From Methanobacteriota archaeon (GTDB lineage Archaea > Thermoplasmatota > Poseidoniia > Poseidoniales > Thalassarchaeaceae): 64,000 nucleotides of DNA. The DNA is taken from NCBI GenBank assembly GCA_004195615.1, contig PSPW01000002.1, forward strand, positions 122,045 through 186,044, read 5' to 3'. The translations under genes and the position numbers were made by a program. Below, in pieces: positions 1 through 9,655 of this stretch; the stretch's first letter is position 1; each line of letters begins with the position of its first letter. The notes beneath the pieces were generated by a model that ran no database searches, was not told the DNA's origin, and saw nothing but the letters and a program-made list of their open reading frames with translations.

Positions 1-2
1 AC

Positions 3-3000
3 AAAGAAGTCCTCGCTGGGGTTGATTCCTGGCTAGTAGTCACTGGAATAGACATAGGAGACCACCACAAAACGGTAGCGAAACCTGATGAAACCGTACC
101 TGTCGAGGTTCTCAAAGGATCTTACATTTGGACCTTTGAAGATACTAAATCATCACTCGGAGTTCTTACTGAGTCATTTGAACTGGAGGAAATTGAGTCA
201 TTCTCTCCACTGCTAGAGAGAACTTTCTCAACTAGATTCGAGCCGAATGACCCATACTTCGACGACCAATGGCATCTCAACAACTCCGGGCAAACCGGCG
301 GTGAGGCTGGCGAAGATGCTAGAGTAATGGGCGTCTGGAACTCCTACAACGGTTCTGGTGTCGTCATCAGTGTGATTGACGATGGTGTCGAGCACTCACA
401 CCCTGACCTCTCTCCCAATTATCTTTCACAACACTCTTACGACTGGTGTGGCGATGACCCCGATCCCAATCCAAACTCATTCGATGGACATGGAACGGCA
501 GTTGCTGGAGTGGCAGCAGGAGCGGGGAACAATTCTATTGGCGTGACTGGAGCAGCTTTCGGAGCTTGGATTGCAGGTCACAGGCTAATTGCTTGTGGCT
601 TTTCAGACTCGACCTCGGCTGATGCCCTGAGTTATGATAACGACGACATAGACATCTACTCAAACTCTTGGGGGCCATTTGACTCTGGGAACATTCTAGA
701 AGGTCCGGGTCCGATTACTATAGCCGCGATAGAAGACTCGGTATACAATGGCAGATCAGGACTCGGGAATATCTACACGTGGGCTGCTGGAAATGGATTG
801 GATGTTGATGACAATTCGAACTATGACGGATACGCCAACAGCCGATATTCCATTGCAGTCGCAGCAATCACTCATTACGGTGACCAGTCTTGGTACTCTG
901 AACCTGGTGCAAATATCCTAGTAACAGCACACTCGAACGGAGGATCTCCAAACTATGAGGGAATCACGACTACGGATATTACTGGATCTGGCGGATACAG
1001 CGGAGGAGATGTGACTCACGACTTCGGAGGAACCTCTAGTGCAACACCTCTAGTTTCTGGAGTAATAGCTCTAGTTCTTGAAGCGAATCCTGATTTGACT
1101 TGGAGGGACGTCCAGAACATCCTAGTCCACAGTTCTAGGAAGAACGATGCGAATGACTCGTCCTGGATGTTGAACGGAGCTGGGCACGACGTGTCGCACA
1201 AGTTTGGCTTCGGAGCAGTCGACGCTGGTGCAGCAGTTTCGCTGGCGGAGAACTGGAGCAGCAGCGGAGAAGAGAGTAATGCGAGTTTTGGACCCTATAT
1301 GTCCAATACCGATATTGACAATGGTCCTAGTACGTGGACCGAATTCAATCTCTCAGTTCCCATTGATTTGCGTTTAGAATCGATTGATGTCTTTGTAGAC
1401 ATCACTCACGATGCTAGAGGGGAGTTGGATATAGTCCTCCAAGCACCTAGTGGACACGAGTCTTGGCTTGCTGAGGAACATACTGACCCCAACAGTGACT
1501 ACAATAATTGGAGGTTCGGAACTGTACAGCATTGGGACGAATCATCACAAGGGAACTGGACATTGAAAGTTAGAGATTCCGTAACTGGATCAAACTCAGG
1601 GACTATTAATTCCTGGGAAGTAATCTTCCACGGAGTCGGAAATGTGACTGACTCTGATGGGGACGGATGGCCGGACTACAACGACAATGATGACGATGAC
1701 GATGGATGGGGAGATATTGACGAGGTGTCTTGCGCAACTGACCCTCTGGACAACGGTTCCACTCCTTCGGACACCGACTCTGACGGGGACTGCGACTACC
1801 TCGATGATGATGACGATGGAGATGGATGGGGAGATATTGACGAGGTATCTTGCGCAGCTGACCCTCTGGACAACGGTTCCACTCCTTCGGACACCGACTC
1901 TGACGGGGACTGCGACTACCTCGATGATGATGATGATGATGATGGTTTCGAGGATTCCGTAGAGCAGTCTTGCGCAACTGACCCCCTGGACAATGGTTCC
2001 ACCCCTTCGGACACCGACTCTGACGGGGACTGCGACTACCTCGATGACGATGACGATGGTGACGGGCTGAGTGATTACAACGAGACGGAACTTCACAAAA
2101 CAGACCCATTGGATTCGGACACGGATGATGACGGTCTGGACGATTACCAAGAGATTGTAATCTATGGGACTAATGCACTCGATCCGGACACAGATGACGA
2201 TGGTCTGGACGACTACCAAGAGATAGTTGTCTACGGAACTAACCCTCTGTCTCCAGACTCGGACGGAGATGGGATAAGTGACTACGACGAGATAGAAACT
2301 TGGTTTTCAGATCCTCTCACGTATGATCCAGATAATGACTCAGACGAATATTACCATTTCCAAGATTGCGATGATGGTGATTCTAGTGTGAATCCGGGGA
2401 TGCAGGAACTGCTAAACGGGAAGGACGATGATTGCGACGGATTAGAGGATGAAGGTTACAATGAGACTGACCAAGATGGGGATGGCTTGTCGGACTGGGA
2501 AGAATTTCATGTTCATGGAACTAGCCACGAAGATCCAGATTCAGATGGAGATGGAATCTCAGATGGTCAAGAGATTGTGGAATTTGGAAGTGACCCACTG
2601 GAAGCTGATGCTGATGCTGATGGAGACGGAGCTTATTGGTTCAACGATTGCGATGACAATGACTCTAGTTTTGCACCCGGGGTTCCCGAGATTCTAGATG
2701 GAATGGACAATGACTGTGATGAAGAAACCGATGAGGACTTCTTATGGATGGATTCAGACATGGATGGGATTACTGACTACTCCGAGTTCCACAACTACGC
2801 TACTAATCCCGAAAATGGAGATACCGATGGTGATGGTCTTTCAGATGGAACTGAAATAAATGTGATGATGTCTGACCCACTAGTTGCTGATCCTGACTCT
2901 GATCTAGATGGTTGGTACCACTTCCAGGACTGCGATGACGAAGATTTCAATAGAGCTCCCGGAAGACCGGAAGAGCTTGATGGGAAGGACAACGATTGTG

Positions 3001-3950
3001 ACGGGGTTGTGGACGAAGACTTTTACGACATTGATAGCGATGGAGATGGCTTATCTGACTACTCAGAATATCACAACTACAGCACTATGTTCGACTCAGC
3101 AGACAGTGACCAAGATGGCATAGATGACGGGACTGAAGTTGCTCGGGGGCTCTCCAGTCCAGTTTTCGCAGACTATGATAGAGACAATGATGGATTCTAT
3201 GAATATGAGGACTGCGACGACCTAGTAGGAAGTATTTACCCGGGTGCCCCAGAGCAATGGAATGGCATTGACGACGACTGCGATGAGGAAAAAGACGAGT
3301 TCGTAAACAGATTAGATCTAGTCATTACAAACCGTGAAAAATCCAGTGGGACGGTATTTCTTAGTAATGGCGAGGTCTATGATGGTCCCAATTCATACGA
3401 TTCGCCTCCAATAATGTGGGACTCTGCAAACGAGTCTTTCGGTATCTCTCTGTCTGGAATCCAAACATCAATTGATCCAAACATCAATTGGTCGATGAGT
3501 GGTTACTCTCTGGAAAAGAATACGAGCCAAGATGGAAAGTTGATGATGCTAATGCCAATCGATTGCAAGAATGCATACAACGATCTCCAAGTACAGGTCT
3601 GTGACGAAGGAACCTCTATCCAGAAGATTAGGGCAGTGATTTTTGAGGATGGTTACTACACCGAAATTGAATGGGAGATAATGGTGTCAACGTGGATTGA
3701 GCCACGGTCTGAGAACAGGTTCTTCTCTGCAGTTTCAAGTCCTTCTGGTATAATTGGAGTAATAGTTCTACTAATCGGGCTCGCTGGCGGTGGTGTTCTT
3801 CTTGGGGCCAGGATTTCTCGGGCAAAGGAGTTACAAGAAGCATTCGAGGAATTTGACGTGAGTCCGGAGAGGTTGGCTATCCGGCCAGAGAAAAAGGGCG
3901 TGGAACTACCAGCAGCACCTGATTTTGCATGGTCGGATAACGAAAACTGA
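3..3950 (+). CDS. Subtilisin/kexin-like S8 protease with P-domain and Asp-rich calcium repeats (5' partial)
   Basis: Secreted or cell-surface serine protease. The frame is open from base 3 with no stop before the ATG at 327, and the upstream residues include the kexin-like stretch NDPYFDDQWHLNN, so the true start and signal peptide lie outside the window. Counting from the ATG at 327, the triad is Asp about 18 (VIDDGVEHSHPDL), His about 55 (DGHGTAVAG) and Ser about 237 (GGTSSATP), with the oxyanion Asn in WAAGNG. A proprotein-convertase P-domain follows at about 315-435. Then come about 600 residues of thrombospondin type 3-like DxDxDG repeats, alternating with four MopE-like units (DCDD...PG..E...G.D(D/N)DCD). 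A single membrane helix near 1138-1162 (GIIGVIVLLIGLAGG) and a short cytoplasmic tail close the protein. It probably cleaves extracellular proteins while anchored to the cell. Calcium binding is inferred from the repeat type. Confidence 0.93.
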   Translation, partial: KEVLAGVDSWLVVTGIDIGDHHKTVAKPDETVPVEVLKGSYIWTFEDTKSSLGVLTESFELEEIESFSPLLERTFSTRFEPNDPYFDDQWHLNNSGQTGGEAGEDARVMGVWNSYNGSGVVISVIDDGVEHSHPDLSPNYLSQHSYDWCGDDPDPNPNSFDGHGTAVAGVAAGAGNNSIGVTGAAFGAWIAGHRLIACGFSDSTSADALSYDNDDIDIYSNSWGPFDSGNILEGPGPITIAAIEDSVYNGRSGLGNIYTWAAGNGLDVDDNSNYDGYANSRYSIAVAAITHYGDQSWYSEPGANILVTAHSNGGSPNYEGITTTDITGSGGYSGGDVTHDFGGTSSATPLVSGVIALVLEANPDLTWRDVQNILVHSSRKNDANDSSWMLNGAGHDVSHKFGFGAVDAGAAVSLAENWSSSGEESNASFGPYMSNTDIDNGPSTWTEFNLSVPIDLRLESIDVFVDITHDARGELDIVLQAPSGHESWLAEEHTDPNSDYNNWRFGTVQHWDESSQGNWTLKVRDSVTGSNSGTINSWEVIFHGVGNVTDSDGDGWPDYNDNDDDDDGWGDIDEVSCATDPLDNGSTPSDTDSDGDCDYLDDDDDGDGWGDIDEVSCAADPLDNGSTPSDTDSDGDCDYLDDDDDDDGFEDSVEQSCATDPLDNGSTPSDTDSDGDCDYLDDDDDGDGLSDYNETELHKTDPLDSDTDDDGLDDYQEIVIYGTNALDPDTDDDGLDDYQEIVVYGTNPLSPDSDGDGISDYDEIETWFSDPLTYDPDNDSDEYYHFQDCDDGDSSVNPGMQELLNGKDDDCDGLEDEGYNETDQDGDGLSDWEEFHVHGTSHEDPDSDGDGISDGQEIVEFGSDPLEADADADGDGAYWFNDCDDNDSSFAPGVPEILDGMDNDCDEETDEDFLWMDSDMDGITDYSEFHNYATNPENGDTDGDGLSDGTEINVMMSDPLVADPDSDLDGWYHFQDCDDEDFNRAPGRPEELDGKDNDCDGVVDEDFYDIDSDGDGLSDYSEYHNYSTMFDSADSDQDGIDDGTEVARGLSSPVFADYDRDNDGFYEYEDCDDLVGSIYPGAPEQWNGIDDDCDEEKDEFVNRLDLVITNREKSSGTVFLSNGEVYDGPNSYDSPPIMWDSANESFGISLSGIQTSIDPNINWSMSGYSLEKNTSQDGKLMMLMPIDCKNAYNDLQVQVCDEGTSIQKIRAVIFEDGYYTEIEWEIMVSTWIEPRSENRFFSAVSSPSGIIGVIVLLIGLAGGGVLLGARISRAKELQEAFEEFDVSPERLAIRPEKKGVELPAAPDFAWSDNEN
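1702..2061 (+). repeat. Three tandem 120-bp coding repeats in the protease
   Basis: Three consecutive copies with an exact 120-bp period encode SCA(T/A)DPLDNGSTPSDTDSDGDCDYLDDDDD. Copies one and two are nearly identical over about 115 bp. Copy three differs mainly in its first 30 bases. The third-codon identity indicates recent duplication or gene conversion rather than selection on protein alone. Two 75-bp repeats (DGLDDYQEIV) follow at about 2124-2270. Confidence 0.9.
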
Positions 3951-3963
3951 TGCATTGAAGAAG

Positions 3964-4098
3964 TCAATAAATGTCTCTAACGTACCATAACATACCGAGA
4001 ATGAAAATCACTCCGAAGATTATCTCAAGAAAAATAAACTTCTTCCACATTTTGATGGTTTTACCTAACAGATCAATTATTCGAACGATCATGGCCAT
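3964..4098 (-). CDS. Small single-span membrane protein (44 aa), not in ORF track
   Basis: Unrecognised gene. The minus-strand frame reads MAMIVRIIDLLGKTIKMWKK then a hydrophobic helix FIFLEIIFGVIFILGMLWYV and stops after RDIY. It has a short basic amphipathic N-terminus followed by one membrane span, the usual shape of archaeal membrane micropeptides. An AT-rich box (complement of atataata, 4114-4121) lies about 20 bases upstream of the first ATG and 26 bases upstream of the second (4092), which fits a leaderless transcript beginning at MIVRIIDL. The gene is convergent with the protease, 13 bases from its stop. Reality is inferred from hydrophobicity and promoter spacing. No family is recognised. 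Confidence 0.5.
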   Translation of the reverse strand: MAMIVRIIDLLGKTIKMWKKFIFLEIIFGVIFILGMLWYVRDIY

Positions 4099-4182
4099 CG
4101 AAATAGAATTTCGATATAATATCAATCAGTTATGAATAAAGGATTCAAAGTGTCTGGCTGAGAGCGCCAATCGCGAGACGAC

Positions 4183-5109
4183 ATGAGCATTCGGAGTATT
4201 CTTGTATCTGAGCTATTTCTTCGGCCCAACAAATTTCTATATCGAATTTTTCGCCCGACTCCGAAAACAATTCGCTCGATTATTCATCCTCTTTCATCGA
4301 TTGCTAGTTTTCTGACTTCCCCCATTCAAAGGGTGACTTCTGAGAAAGATGAATTCGATGGAGTTCCGGGAGTTATTTATCACCCCATAAAAACCAGAGA
4401 CTTTCGAAGAGTCATCGTTTACCTGCACGGAGGTGGGTACTGCTGGGGCTCATCGAAGAATACTCATCGAATAGGATTGTCGAACTTTGCCAGAATTACT
4501 AAAATATCGATATACTGCATTGAGTATAGATTAGCTCCAGAGCATCCCTACCCAGCGGCACTGGAAGATGTGCAGAAGGCTTGGAATGACATTACCAGAA
4601 GATTTCCTGAATCAGAGATTATTCTAGCGGGAGATTCGGCTGGAGGGGGGCTAAGTCTGGCACTAATGATGAGGATTCGAGACAATGGAGCAAAGATGCC
4701 TGATGCATCGGTACTTTTCTCACCGTGGACCGATCTAACCTGTTCGTTTGATTCTTACAACACTAGGGCCAGTTCTGAACCGATGTTTCCACGTGTAGCC
4801 CCAGAAGATCACGCTAGATACTATGTCCCTGAGAAAATCGATAAGTCGATTCCGGAGATCTCTCCGGTCAATGGGAGCTTCAGAGGTTTGCCGAGATTGC
4901 TAATTCTAGTTGGGAATAGGGAGATTTTACTTGATGATAGTAGACAAGCGTGTGATAAGGCATCAAAAGATGGAGTTGATGTACGACTAGATATTTGGCC
5001 GAAAATGTTTCACGACTGGTGGCTATTTGGATTCTTAATACCTGAGTCAGAAAAATGTCTCCGAGAGGTTGCAAGATGGATATGCCTGAGTAACTTGGAC
5101 AGTCTTTAG
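4183..5109 (+). CDS. Alpha/beta hydrolase, hormone-sensitive lipase (HSL) family
   Basis: Cytoplasmic carboxylesterase/lipase of about 308 residues, the usual HSL-family length. It shows the HSL oxyanion motif HGGGYCWGS near residue 80, the nucleophile elbow GDSAGGG near 145, and an Asp/His end (LLILVGNREILLDD and FHDWW) for the rest of the triad. The natural substrate is unknown, but such enzymes hydrolyse short-chain acyl esters. The ATG at 4183 follows an AT-rich spacer shared with the small divergent membrane gene. It converges on the metallo-deacylase, with 3 bases between stops. Confidence 0.88.
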   Translation: MSIRSILVSELFLRPNKFLYRIFRPTPKTIRSIIHPLSSIASFLTSPIQRVTSEKDEFDGVPGVIYHPIKTRDFRRVIVYLHGGGYCWGSSKNTHRIGLSNFARITKISIYCIEYRLAPEHPYPAALEDVQKAWNDITRRFPESEIILAGDSAGGGLSLALMMRIRDNGAKMPDASVLFSPWTDLTCSFDSYNTRASSEPMFPRVAPEDHARYYVPEKIDKSIPEISPVNGSFRGLPRLLILVGNREILLDDSRQACDKASKDGVDVRLDIWPKMFHDWWLFGFLIPESEKCLREVARWICLSNLDSL

Positions 5110-5112
5110 CCT

Positions 5113-6468
5113 TCAGTTGTCTTCCTCTTCGTCAGTGGAACCAGCTGGACCCCACTCCGCATCTGGAGATCCTCCAGACCACTCTCCGAAAACGGCGATA
5201 TCCTCAATTTCCTCATCCTCTCTCCAAGGTGGCTCACCATCAGAACCGCTGATTATCAAGCAACCCTCATCATCCAGCCTCTTCTTTAGAGTTGAAACCC
5301 CCCTCTTTACTGGAAGAAGATGGCCGATTGGAGAACCAGAGTTGACGAATGGATGTGTAGCTGAGCTAATCAGTAGGCCTCTGATAGGGGAAATGACGTC
5401 GTGTTGGACCCCGGGTAGTTCCGGGTCGGTTATCGTAGCAACAATTTCCCCCTCCTCGACGAAGCTCCCCGCAGGAGCAAGGACATCTAAAAGTCCGCCT
5501 TGATCGGATCTTATCCAGACCGAGCCAGAAGCCAGAATCCTAAATCGAGGTTTACTTGGATATCCCGGTAGCATCCTCAGGCTCCTGAGAAGATTGATTA
5601 TCCCGTACATGGAAATCTGAACAGACTCGGGATCCGCCTCGTCCGATCCGCCTCCTTCGTAGGTGATGGCGGCAATGCCCTCCTGATTGGCAACCCGTCG
5701 CAGCGAACCCTGTGGCCCTTTGCTATCCAAAATCGTCTCAATCCCGAAGGACCTAGCAATTCGGTTGCTACTTGCATGTGCCAGATTAGCCCTAATCTGT
5801 GGGATGTTTGTTCTCCCTTTCGCTGCTGAGTGAAGATCGATAACATAGTCGCTACTGGATATGAGCTTGTTCCAAAGTTTGTGGGCCACTCTAGAAGTAG
5901 TATTACTATCAGGTTTCCCTGGAAAGCATCTGTTCAGATCTCTGCCATCAGGGAAGTCACGTATCATTCTCCTGTAACCAGGAAGGTTGACGATTGGAAC
6001 AATACGTATTGTCCCAGCTAGAACGCTCGCATCAATCACTCTCTCTGGGCCCATGAAGTTAGGGCCACAGAGGTAAGTTAGGGCCAGAGGACCGACTAGT
6101 TCGTCACCATGGATGGCACCCAAGAAAGTCACTACTGGGCCCGGGCGGGATCCGTGAATCACACTAATTGGAACGGGCCATGACTCGCCAATCTCAACAT
6201 CGAGGAGCTCATATTCCATGTGCCTTATTGTCCCAGGTTTGATTCTCTTCCTCATGAAGACATGATTCTTCGTACCTTTGTTACGAGACCACTTTGTGGG
6301 GCTTCCTCCCACCTCTCCGAGAGCCCTTTCTATCTCCTTGCGGCGTCTCATTGGAATTTGATTGGCTATCATAATCGGTGCGAACCTTCTCTTCTTTGCA
6401 CGAGGCGGGAGCTTTGTCTCGTTGCTACTGGCGAGTGGTCCAACTTTGGCTGAATCGCCCTCGCTCAC
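5113..6468 (-). CDS. Succinylglutamate desuccinylase/aspartoacylase-family metalloenzyme
   Basis: Zinc carboxypeptidase-like deacylase (AstE/AspA fold). The core shows the zinc ligands in GAIHGDE (H..E) and DLHS, the substrate-Arg region DLNRCFPG, and a C-terminal beta-barrel with a lipoyl-like GGLLDVLAPAGSFVEEGEIVATITDPE segment typical of this family. The last 60 residues are acidic. The ORF track begins at 6534, only 18 bases from the divergent gene. I prefer the in-frame GTG at 6468 (VSEGDSAKVG), which leaves room for two promoters; internal ATGs near KKRRFAPIMIANQ are also possible. The substrate cannot be read from sequence; N-acyl amino acids are the family theme. Confidence 0.82.
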   Translation of the reverse strand: MSEGDSAKVGPLASSNETKLPPRAKKRRFAPIMIANQIPMRRRKEIERALGEVGGSPTKWSRNKGTKNHVFMRKRIKPGTIRHMEYELLDVEIGESWPVPISVIHGSRPGPVVTFLGAIHGDELVGPLALTYLCGPNFMGPERVIDASVLAGTIRIVPIVNLPGYRRMIRDFPDGRDLNRCFPGKPDSNTTSRVAHKLWNKLISSSDYVIDLHSAAKGRTNIPQIRANLAHASSNRIARSFGIETILDSKGPQGSLRRVANQEGIAAITYEGGGSDEADPESVQISMYGIINLLRSLRMLPGYPSKPRFRILASGSVWIRSDQGGLLDVLAPAGSFVEEGEIVATITDPELPGVQHDVISPIRGLLISSATHPFVNSGSPIGHLLPVKRGVSTLKKRLDDEGCLIISGSDGEPPWREDEEIEDIAVFGEWSGGSPDAEWGPAGSTDEEEDN

Positions 6469-6552
6469 GGTTAGCCCGAGAGATTGGTGAATTAATACAA
6501 TGCGCAAGGCAATTTTGGGAATATTCAATTTCAAAGAGGGTTTTCGATAGTC

Positions 6553-7029
6553 ATGGAGAGGGAGGGTGTGAAGTCAGTTCAGGAGATTCATGCACCATCC
6601 AGCATATGTTTTGGTTGTGGACCATCCAACAGTAATGGACTGAAGATTAGATCTTTCAGGGGAGAAAATGGACTTGAGATGGAGTTCATCCCGACTGAAG
6701 AGCATCAAGCATTCCCCGGAATGGTCAATGGGGGCATCATCGGTACCCTCCTTGACTGTCATGGGAACTGGACTGCAGCAATTGCTCTGATGGATCGATC
6801 AGGAGATCCCGAGCCACCCTGCACAGTCACTGCTTCCTATAGTATCAAGCTCAGAAGACCTACTCCTTTCGGAAGCACCCTCAGTGTAAAAGGCGAAGTA
6901 GTCGAAATTGGAGAAGACAGGGTCAGCGTAATGATGTCGCTTTCGGCAGATGGCAAGGTTTGTGCTACTGGAGAAGGGCTATTCGTGGCAGTGAAAAAAG
7001 GTCACCCTGCCTTCCACCGTTGGAACTGA
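6553..7029 (+). CDS. PaaI-type hotdog-fold thioesterase
   Basis: Acyl-CoA thioesterase of 158 residues, in the size range of the PaaI/hotdog family. The diagnostic core is GMVNGGIIGTLLDCHGNWTAA (residues about 56-76), where PaaI-like enzymes carry the HGG/NGG loop and acidic catalytic residue. An N-terminal CFGCGPSNSNGL motif is common in this subgroup. Probable role: hydrolysis of acyl- or aryl-CoA thioesters in the cytoplasm. Its stop at 7027-7029 lies 44 bases before the start chosen for the helicase, so the two may be co-transcribed. The substrate is not predictable. Confidence 0.85.
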   Translation: MEREGVKSVQEIHAPSSICFGCGPSNSNGLKIRSFRGENGLEMEFIPTEEHQAFPGMVNGGIIGTLLDCHGNWTAAIALMDRSGDPEPPCTVTASYSIKLRRPTPFGSTLSVKGEVVEIGEDRVSVMMSLSADGKVCATGEGLFVAVKKGHPAFHRWN

Positions 7030-7073
7030 TCGACACTCGACATCCTTTAGAACGGTCGAATCAAAGTTCCTCT

Positions 7074-9623
7074 ATGGACGACGGGGGCGAGATGGTAGGA
7101 CTCGAGGAGTTCGAATTCGATAATCGTCTAAAGAAGATGCTACAGGAAAATTGGGGCATCAGTCAGTTATTCCCCCCACAGGCAATGGCGCTCCCCAGTT
7201 CTCTTGAAGGAAGGAATCTTATGCTAGCGATACCGACGGCTAGTGGAAAGTCTCTTGTTGCTCACATCACAATGGCACACAGACTAGCTAACGATTTGAA
7301 GGGAAAGAGAGGGATATACATCGTTCCCCTCAAGGCTCTTGCTTCGGAGAAGTTCGACGAATTGAGTGAGATCTGCAGCAGCGTTGGTCTGAAAGTAGGA
7401 CTAGCAATTGGAGACAGGAGTAGTGAGAATAATTTAGTCGAAGGCTCTGACGTACTGGTATGCACCAGTGAGAAGTTAGACTCGATGCTAAGATCGAATC
7501 CTTCGCTGATGAATGACATTGGAATAGTGGTTGCTGACGAGTTTCATCTACTGCAAGAACCAAACAGAGGTCCGACACTGGAGATACTACTGTCTCGAAT
7601 ACGTCATAGGGCGGAAGGAGCGCAAATCCTGGCTCTCTCGGCCACAGTAGGGAATGCCGATGAACTGTCAGAATGGTTGGAAGCGGATCTAATAAAATCT
7701 GACTGGCGACCAATTGCCCTCTACTCTGGAACTCTGACCGGTTTAGACCTTAGATACCACTCCGTTGAAAGCCCGGGAGGAGATTTCGCTTTGCCTGAGT
7801 CAAAGCGTCTTGGAGGAGGAGCGAAAAAGAACCTCCATTCTGTGTTGGACGACACAATTGATATGGACAAGCAGATGCTAGTTTTCGTTGCTTCGAGATC
7901 CTCGGCGCAGAAGGAAGCAAGAGAGCTCTCTGAACATGTTAAATCTAAGGTAGCTGCGGGTATTCATGGATTTTCGAAGTCAGTTACTGAGTCATGGGAT
8001 GCAATGGCGGGAGCACTTTCTGCAAGAGAGAACGGTTCAGTCACCGTGAAGGCCCTAGAAAATGCAGTAAGAGGGGGAGTTGGTTTTCATCATGCAGGTC
8101 TGACTTCTTCGCAAAGAAAGGTCATCGAAGGGGGTTTCAAGTCTGGAAATCTGTTGTGCATAGTTGCCACCCCTACTCTTGCCCAAGGAGTGAATCTGCC
8201 AGCCAGCAGGGTTGTGGTCAGAGACACAAGAAGATGGAGCACTGTTGCTGCCAGAAGTATGCCTCTTCCCGTTATGGAGGTGAGGCAGATGATGGGTAGG
8301 GCCGGAAGGCCTGGTTTCGACGAGTTTGGAGAGTCTTTTCTGGTATCAAAGAGCAAGCAAGACGAGGCTTCTCTAATCGATTTCTACCTCAAAGGAAAGC
8401 CGGAGAAGGTCACTTCTAAACTGGCCAATCCGAGAGCTCAGAATGCGGAGGAGGACGGCGCCCTCCTTACTCACATTCTATCCATAGTTGCGACTGCGGG
8501 AATTGATGATAGAGACGCCATCTCAAGATTTCTATCGAAGACATTCCTAGCAAGCCAGATGGAGTCAGAGACTCTTGAGGCGAGAACAGATGATGTTCTA
8601 CAGTGGCTCTGTGAGAATGGGATGATAGATAGAACTGGAGAGTCCAAGCAAGTCAAGAAGAGGATTAAGGAGATGAAAACCATAGAGGTCGAGGAAGAAG
8701 ACTGGCAAGATGAGATGCCCTCATGGGCGAACTCAGCAACTGCAATTCCGGGATTGGACCTGATTCCCAAGGAAGAGATGCTTACAAGAAGGCTAGCTCC
8801 CAGAAGAGGGCCTGCAATTTTTGGTTTCAAGAAGGCTAGTAAGTATAATCCGTCCGAGTCCTTTCTTCCAGAACCTTCTGCGATGACATACTCCCCTACA
8901 CCCTTGGGTTCCAGAGTTTCCAGGCTTTACCTAAACCCCATTTCTGGCAGAATCATTCAAGATGGCTTAAGAAAGGCGATGGGTATTGTTTCCGGAGAAG
9001 ACAAGGTTGGACAGGTTTCTCCACTGAGCCTTCTCCATCTAGCTTCTTGTACACCCGATTTTCTCCCTCTGTGGCCTAGGAAGAACGACTATAGTGCGAT
9101 TCAAGAAGCCCTACATGGGCACGAAAGAGAGTTGCTTTCTATTCCCGTTGATCTCGAAGAAGAGCGAAGAATGAAGGGCACACTAGTAGTTCATTCGTGG
9201 ATGGATGAAGACTCACTAGAGACGATAGAGAATGATTGGGGAGTCCAGGCCGGAGATTTGCGAAGCAGAGTTGAGCTGCTCGAATGGCTCCTTTATGCAA
9301 TGCGCAGGATTCTATCCGAGGACGAAGATTTAGCAAGAATAGATCGAGGAGCACACAAGACATTGTTCGAATCCATCGACGAGGTCCATCGAAGAGTTAG
9401 GTACGGATGCAAAGCAGACATCCTAGGACTAGTGGCAATCAAAGGAGTTGGGAGAGTAAGGGCTAGAGAAATGTCTGACACCCTCGGTGTAGCCAATGCA
9501 TCTGACGTCTCTGTGATAACCGAGAGGGACAGGTCTAGACTATCGGATCTAAGAGGGTGGAGTCCAAGATTGGTGGACAAACTAGTGGATTCAGCAAGTA
9601 AATCAGTTAGAAGGTCACGCTAA
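7074..9623 (+). CDS. hel308: Ski2-like DNA helicase, Hel308-related
   Basis: Superfamily 2 ATP-dependent helicase for repair and restart of stalled forks. Motifs in order: PPQAMALP (Q-motif), Walker A PTASGKS, DEFH (motif II), LSATVGN (III), VGFHHAGL and QMMGRAGRPGFDEFG (IV-VI). A C-terminal helix-hairpin-helix (VAIKGVGRVRAREM) and GWSPRLVDKLV complete the Hel308 architecture. At about 850 residues it is longer than classical Hel308 (about 700), with an acidic insert around EVEEEDWQDEMPSW. The track ORF starts at 6960 inside the thioesterase; the ATG at 7074 (MDDGGEMVGLEEF) or 7092 is more plausible. It is followed by Cgi121, a pairing I recall from other archaea. Confidence 0.9.
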   Translation: MDDGGEMVGLEEFEFDNRLKKMLQENWGISQLFPPQAMALPSSLEGRNLMLAIPTASGKSLVAHITMAHRLANDLKGKRGIYIVPLKALASEKFDELSEICSSVGLKVGLAIGDRSSENNLVEGSDVLVCTSEKLDSMLRSNPSLMNDIGIVVADEFHLLQEPNRGPTLEILLSRIRHRAEGAQILALSATVGNADELSEWLEADLIKSDWRPIALYSGTLTGLDLRYHSVESPGGDFALPESKRLGGGAKKNLHSVLDDTIDMDKQMLVFVASRSSAQKEARELSEHVKSKVAAGIHGFSKSVTESWDAMAGALSARENGSVTVKALENAVRGGVGFHHAGLTSSQRKVIEGGFKSGNLLCIVATPTLAQGVNLPASRVVVRDTRRWSTVAARSMPLPVMEVRQMMGRAGRPGFDEFGESFLVSKSKQDEASLIDFYLKGKPEKVTSKLANPRAQNAEEDGALLTHILSIVATAGIDDRDAISRFLSKTFLASQMESETLEARTDDVLQWLCENGMIDRTGESKQVKKRIKEMKTIEVEEEDWQDEMPSWANSATAIPGLDLIPKEEMLTRRLAPRRGPAIFGFKKASKYNPSESFLPEPSAMTYSPTPLGSRVSRLYLNPISGRIIQDGLRKAMGIVSGEDKVGQVSPLSLLHLASCTPDFLPLWPRKNDYSAIQEALHGHERELLSIPVDLEEERRMKGTLVVHSWMDEDSLETIENDWGVQAGDLRSRVELLEWLLYAMRRILSEDEDLARIDRGAHKTLFESIDEVHRRVRYGCKADILGLVAIKGVGRVRAREMSDTLGVANASDVSVITERDRSRLSDLRGWSPRLVDKLVDSASKSVRRSR

Positions 9624-9655
9624 TCAAATTCTTCAACAGAACAGCATCGGGCAGC

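Noticed and set aside
1596-2219. 207-aa minus-strand ORF (MVVVQTIVICVRIE...)
   Set aside because: It is the antisense of the Asp-rich repeats; the Ile/Val-rich repeats mirror GAT/GAC codons.
5117-5503. 128-aa plus ORF antisense to the deacylase
   Set aside because: Ser/Pro-rich shadow of the 3' end of a well-supported gene.
9364-9400. gttcgaatcc-like T-loop sequence
   Set aside because: It is inside the helicase coding region and has no pairing acceptor stem.
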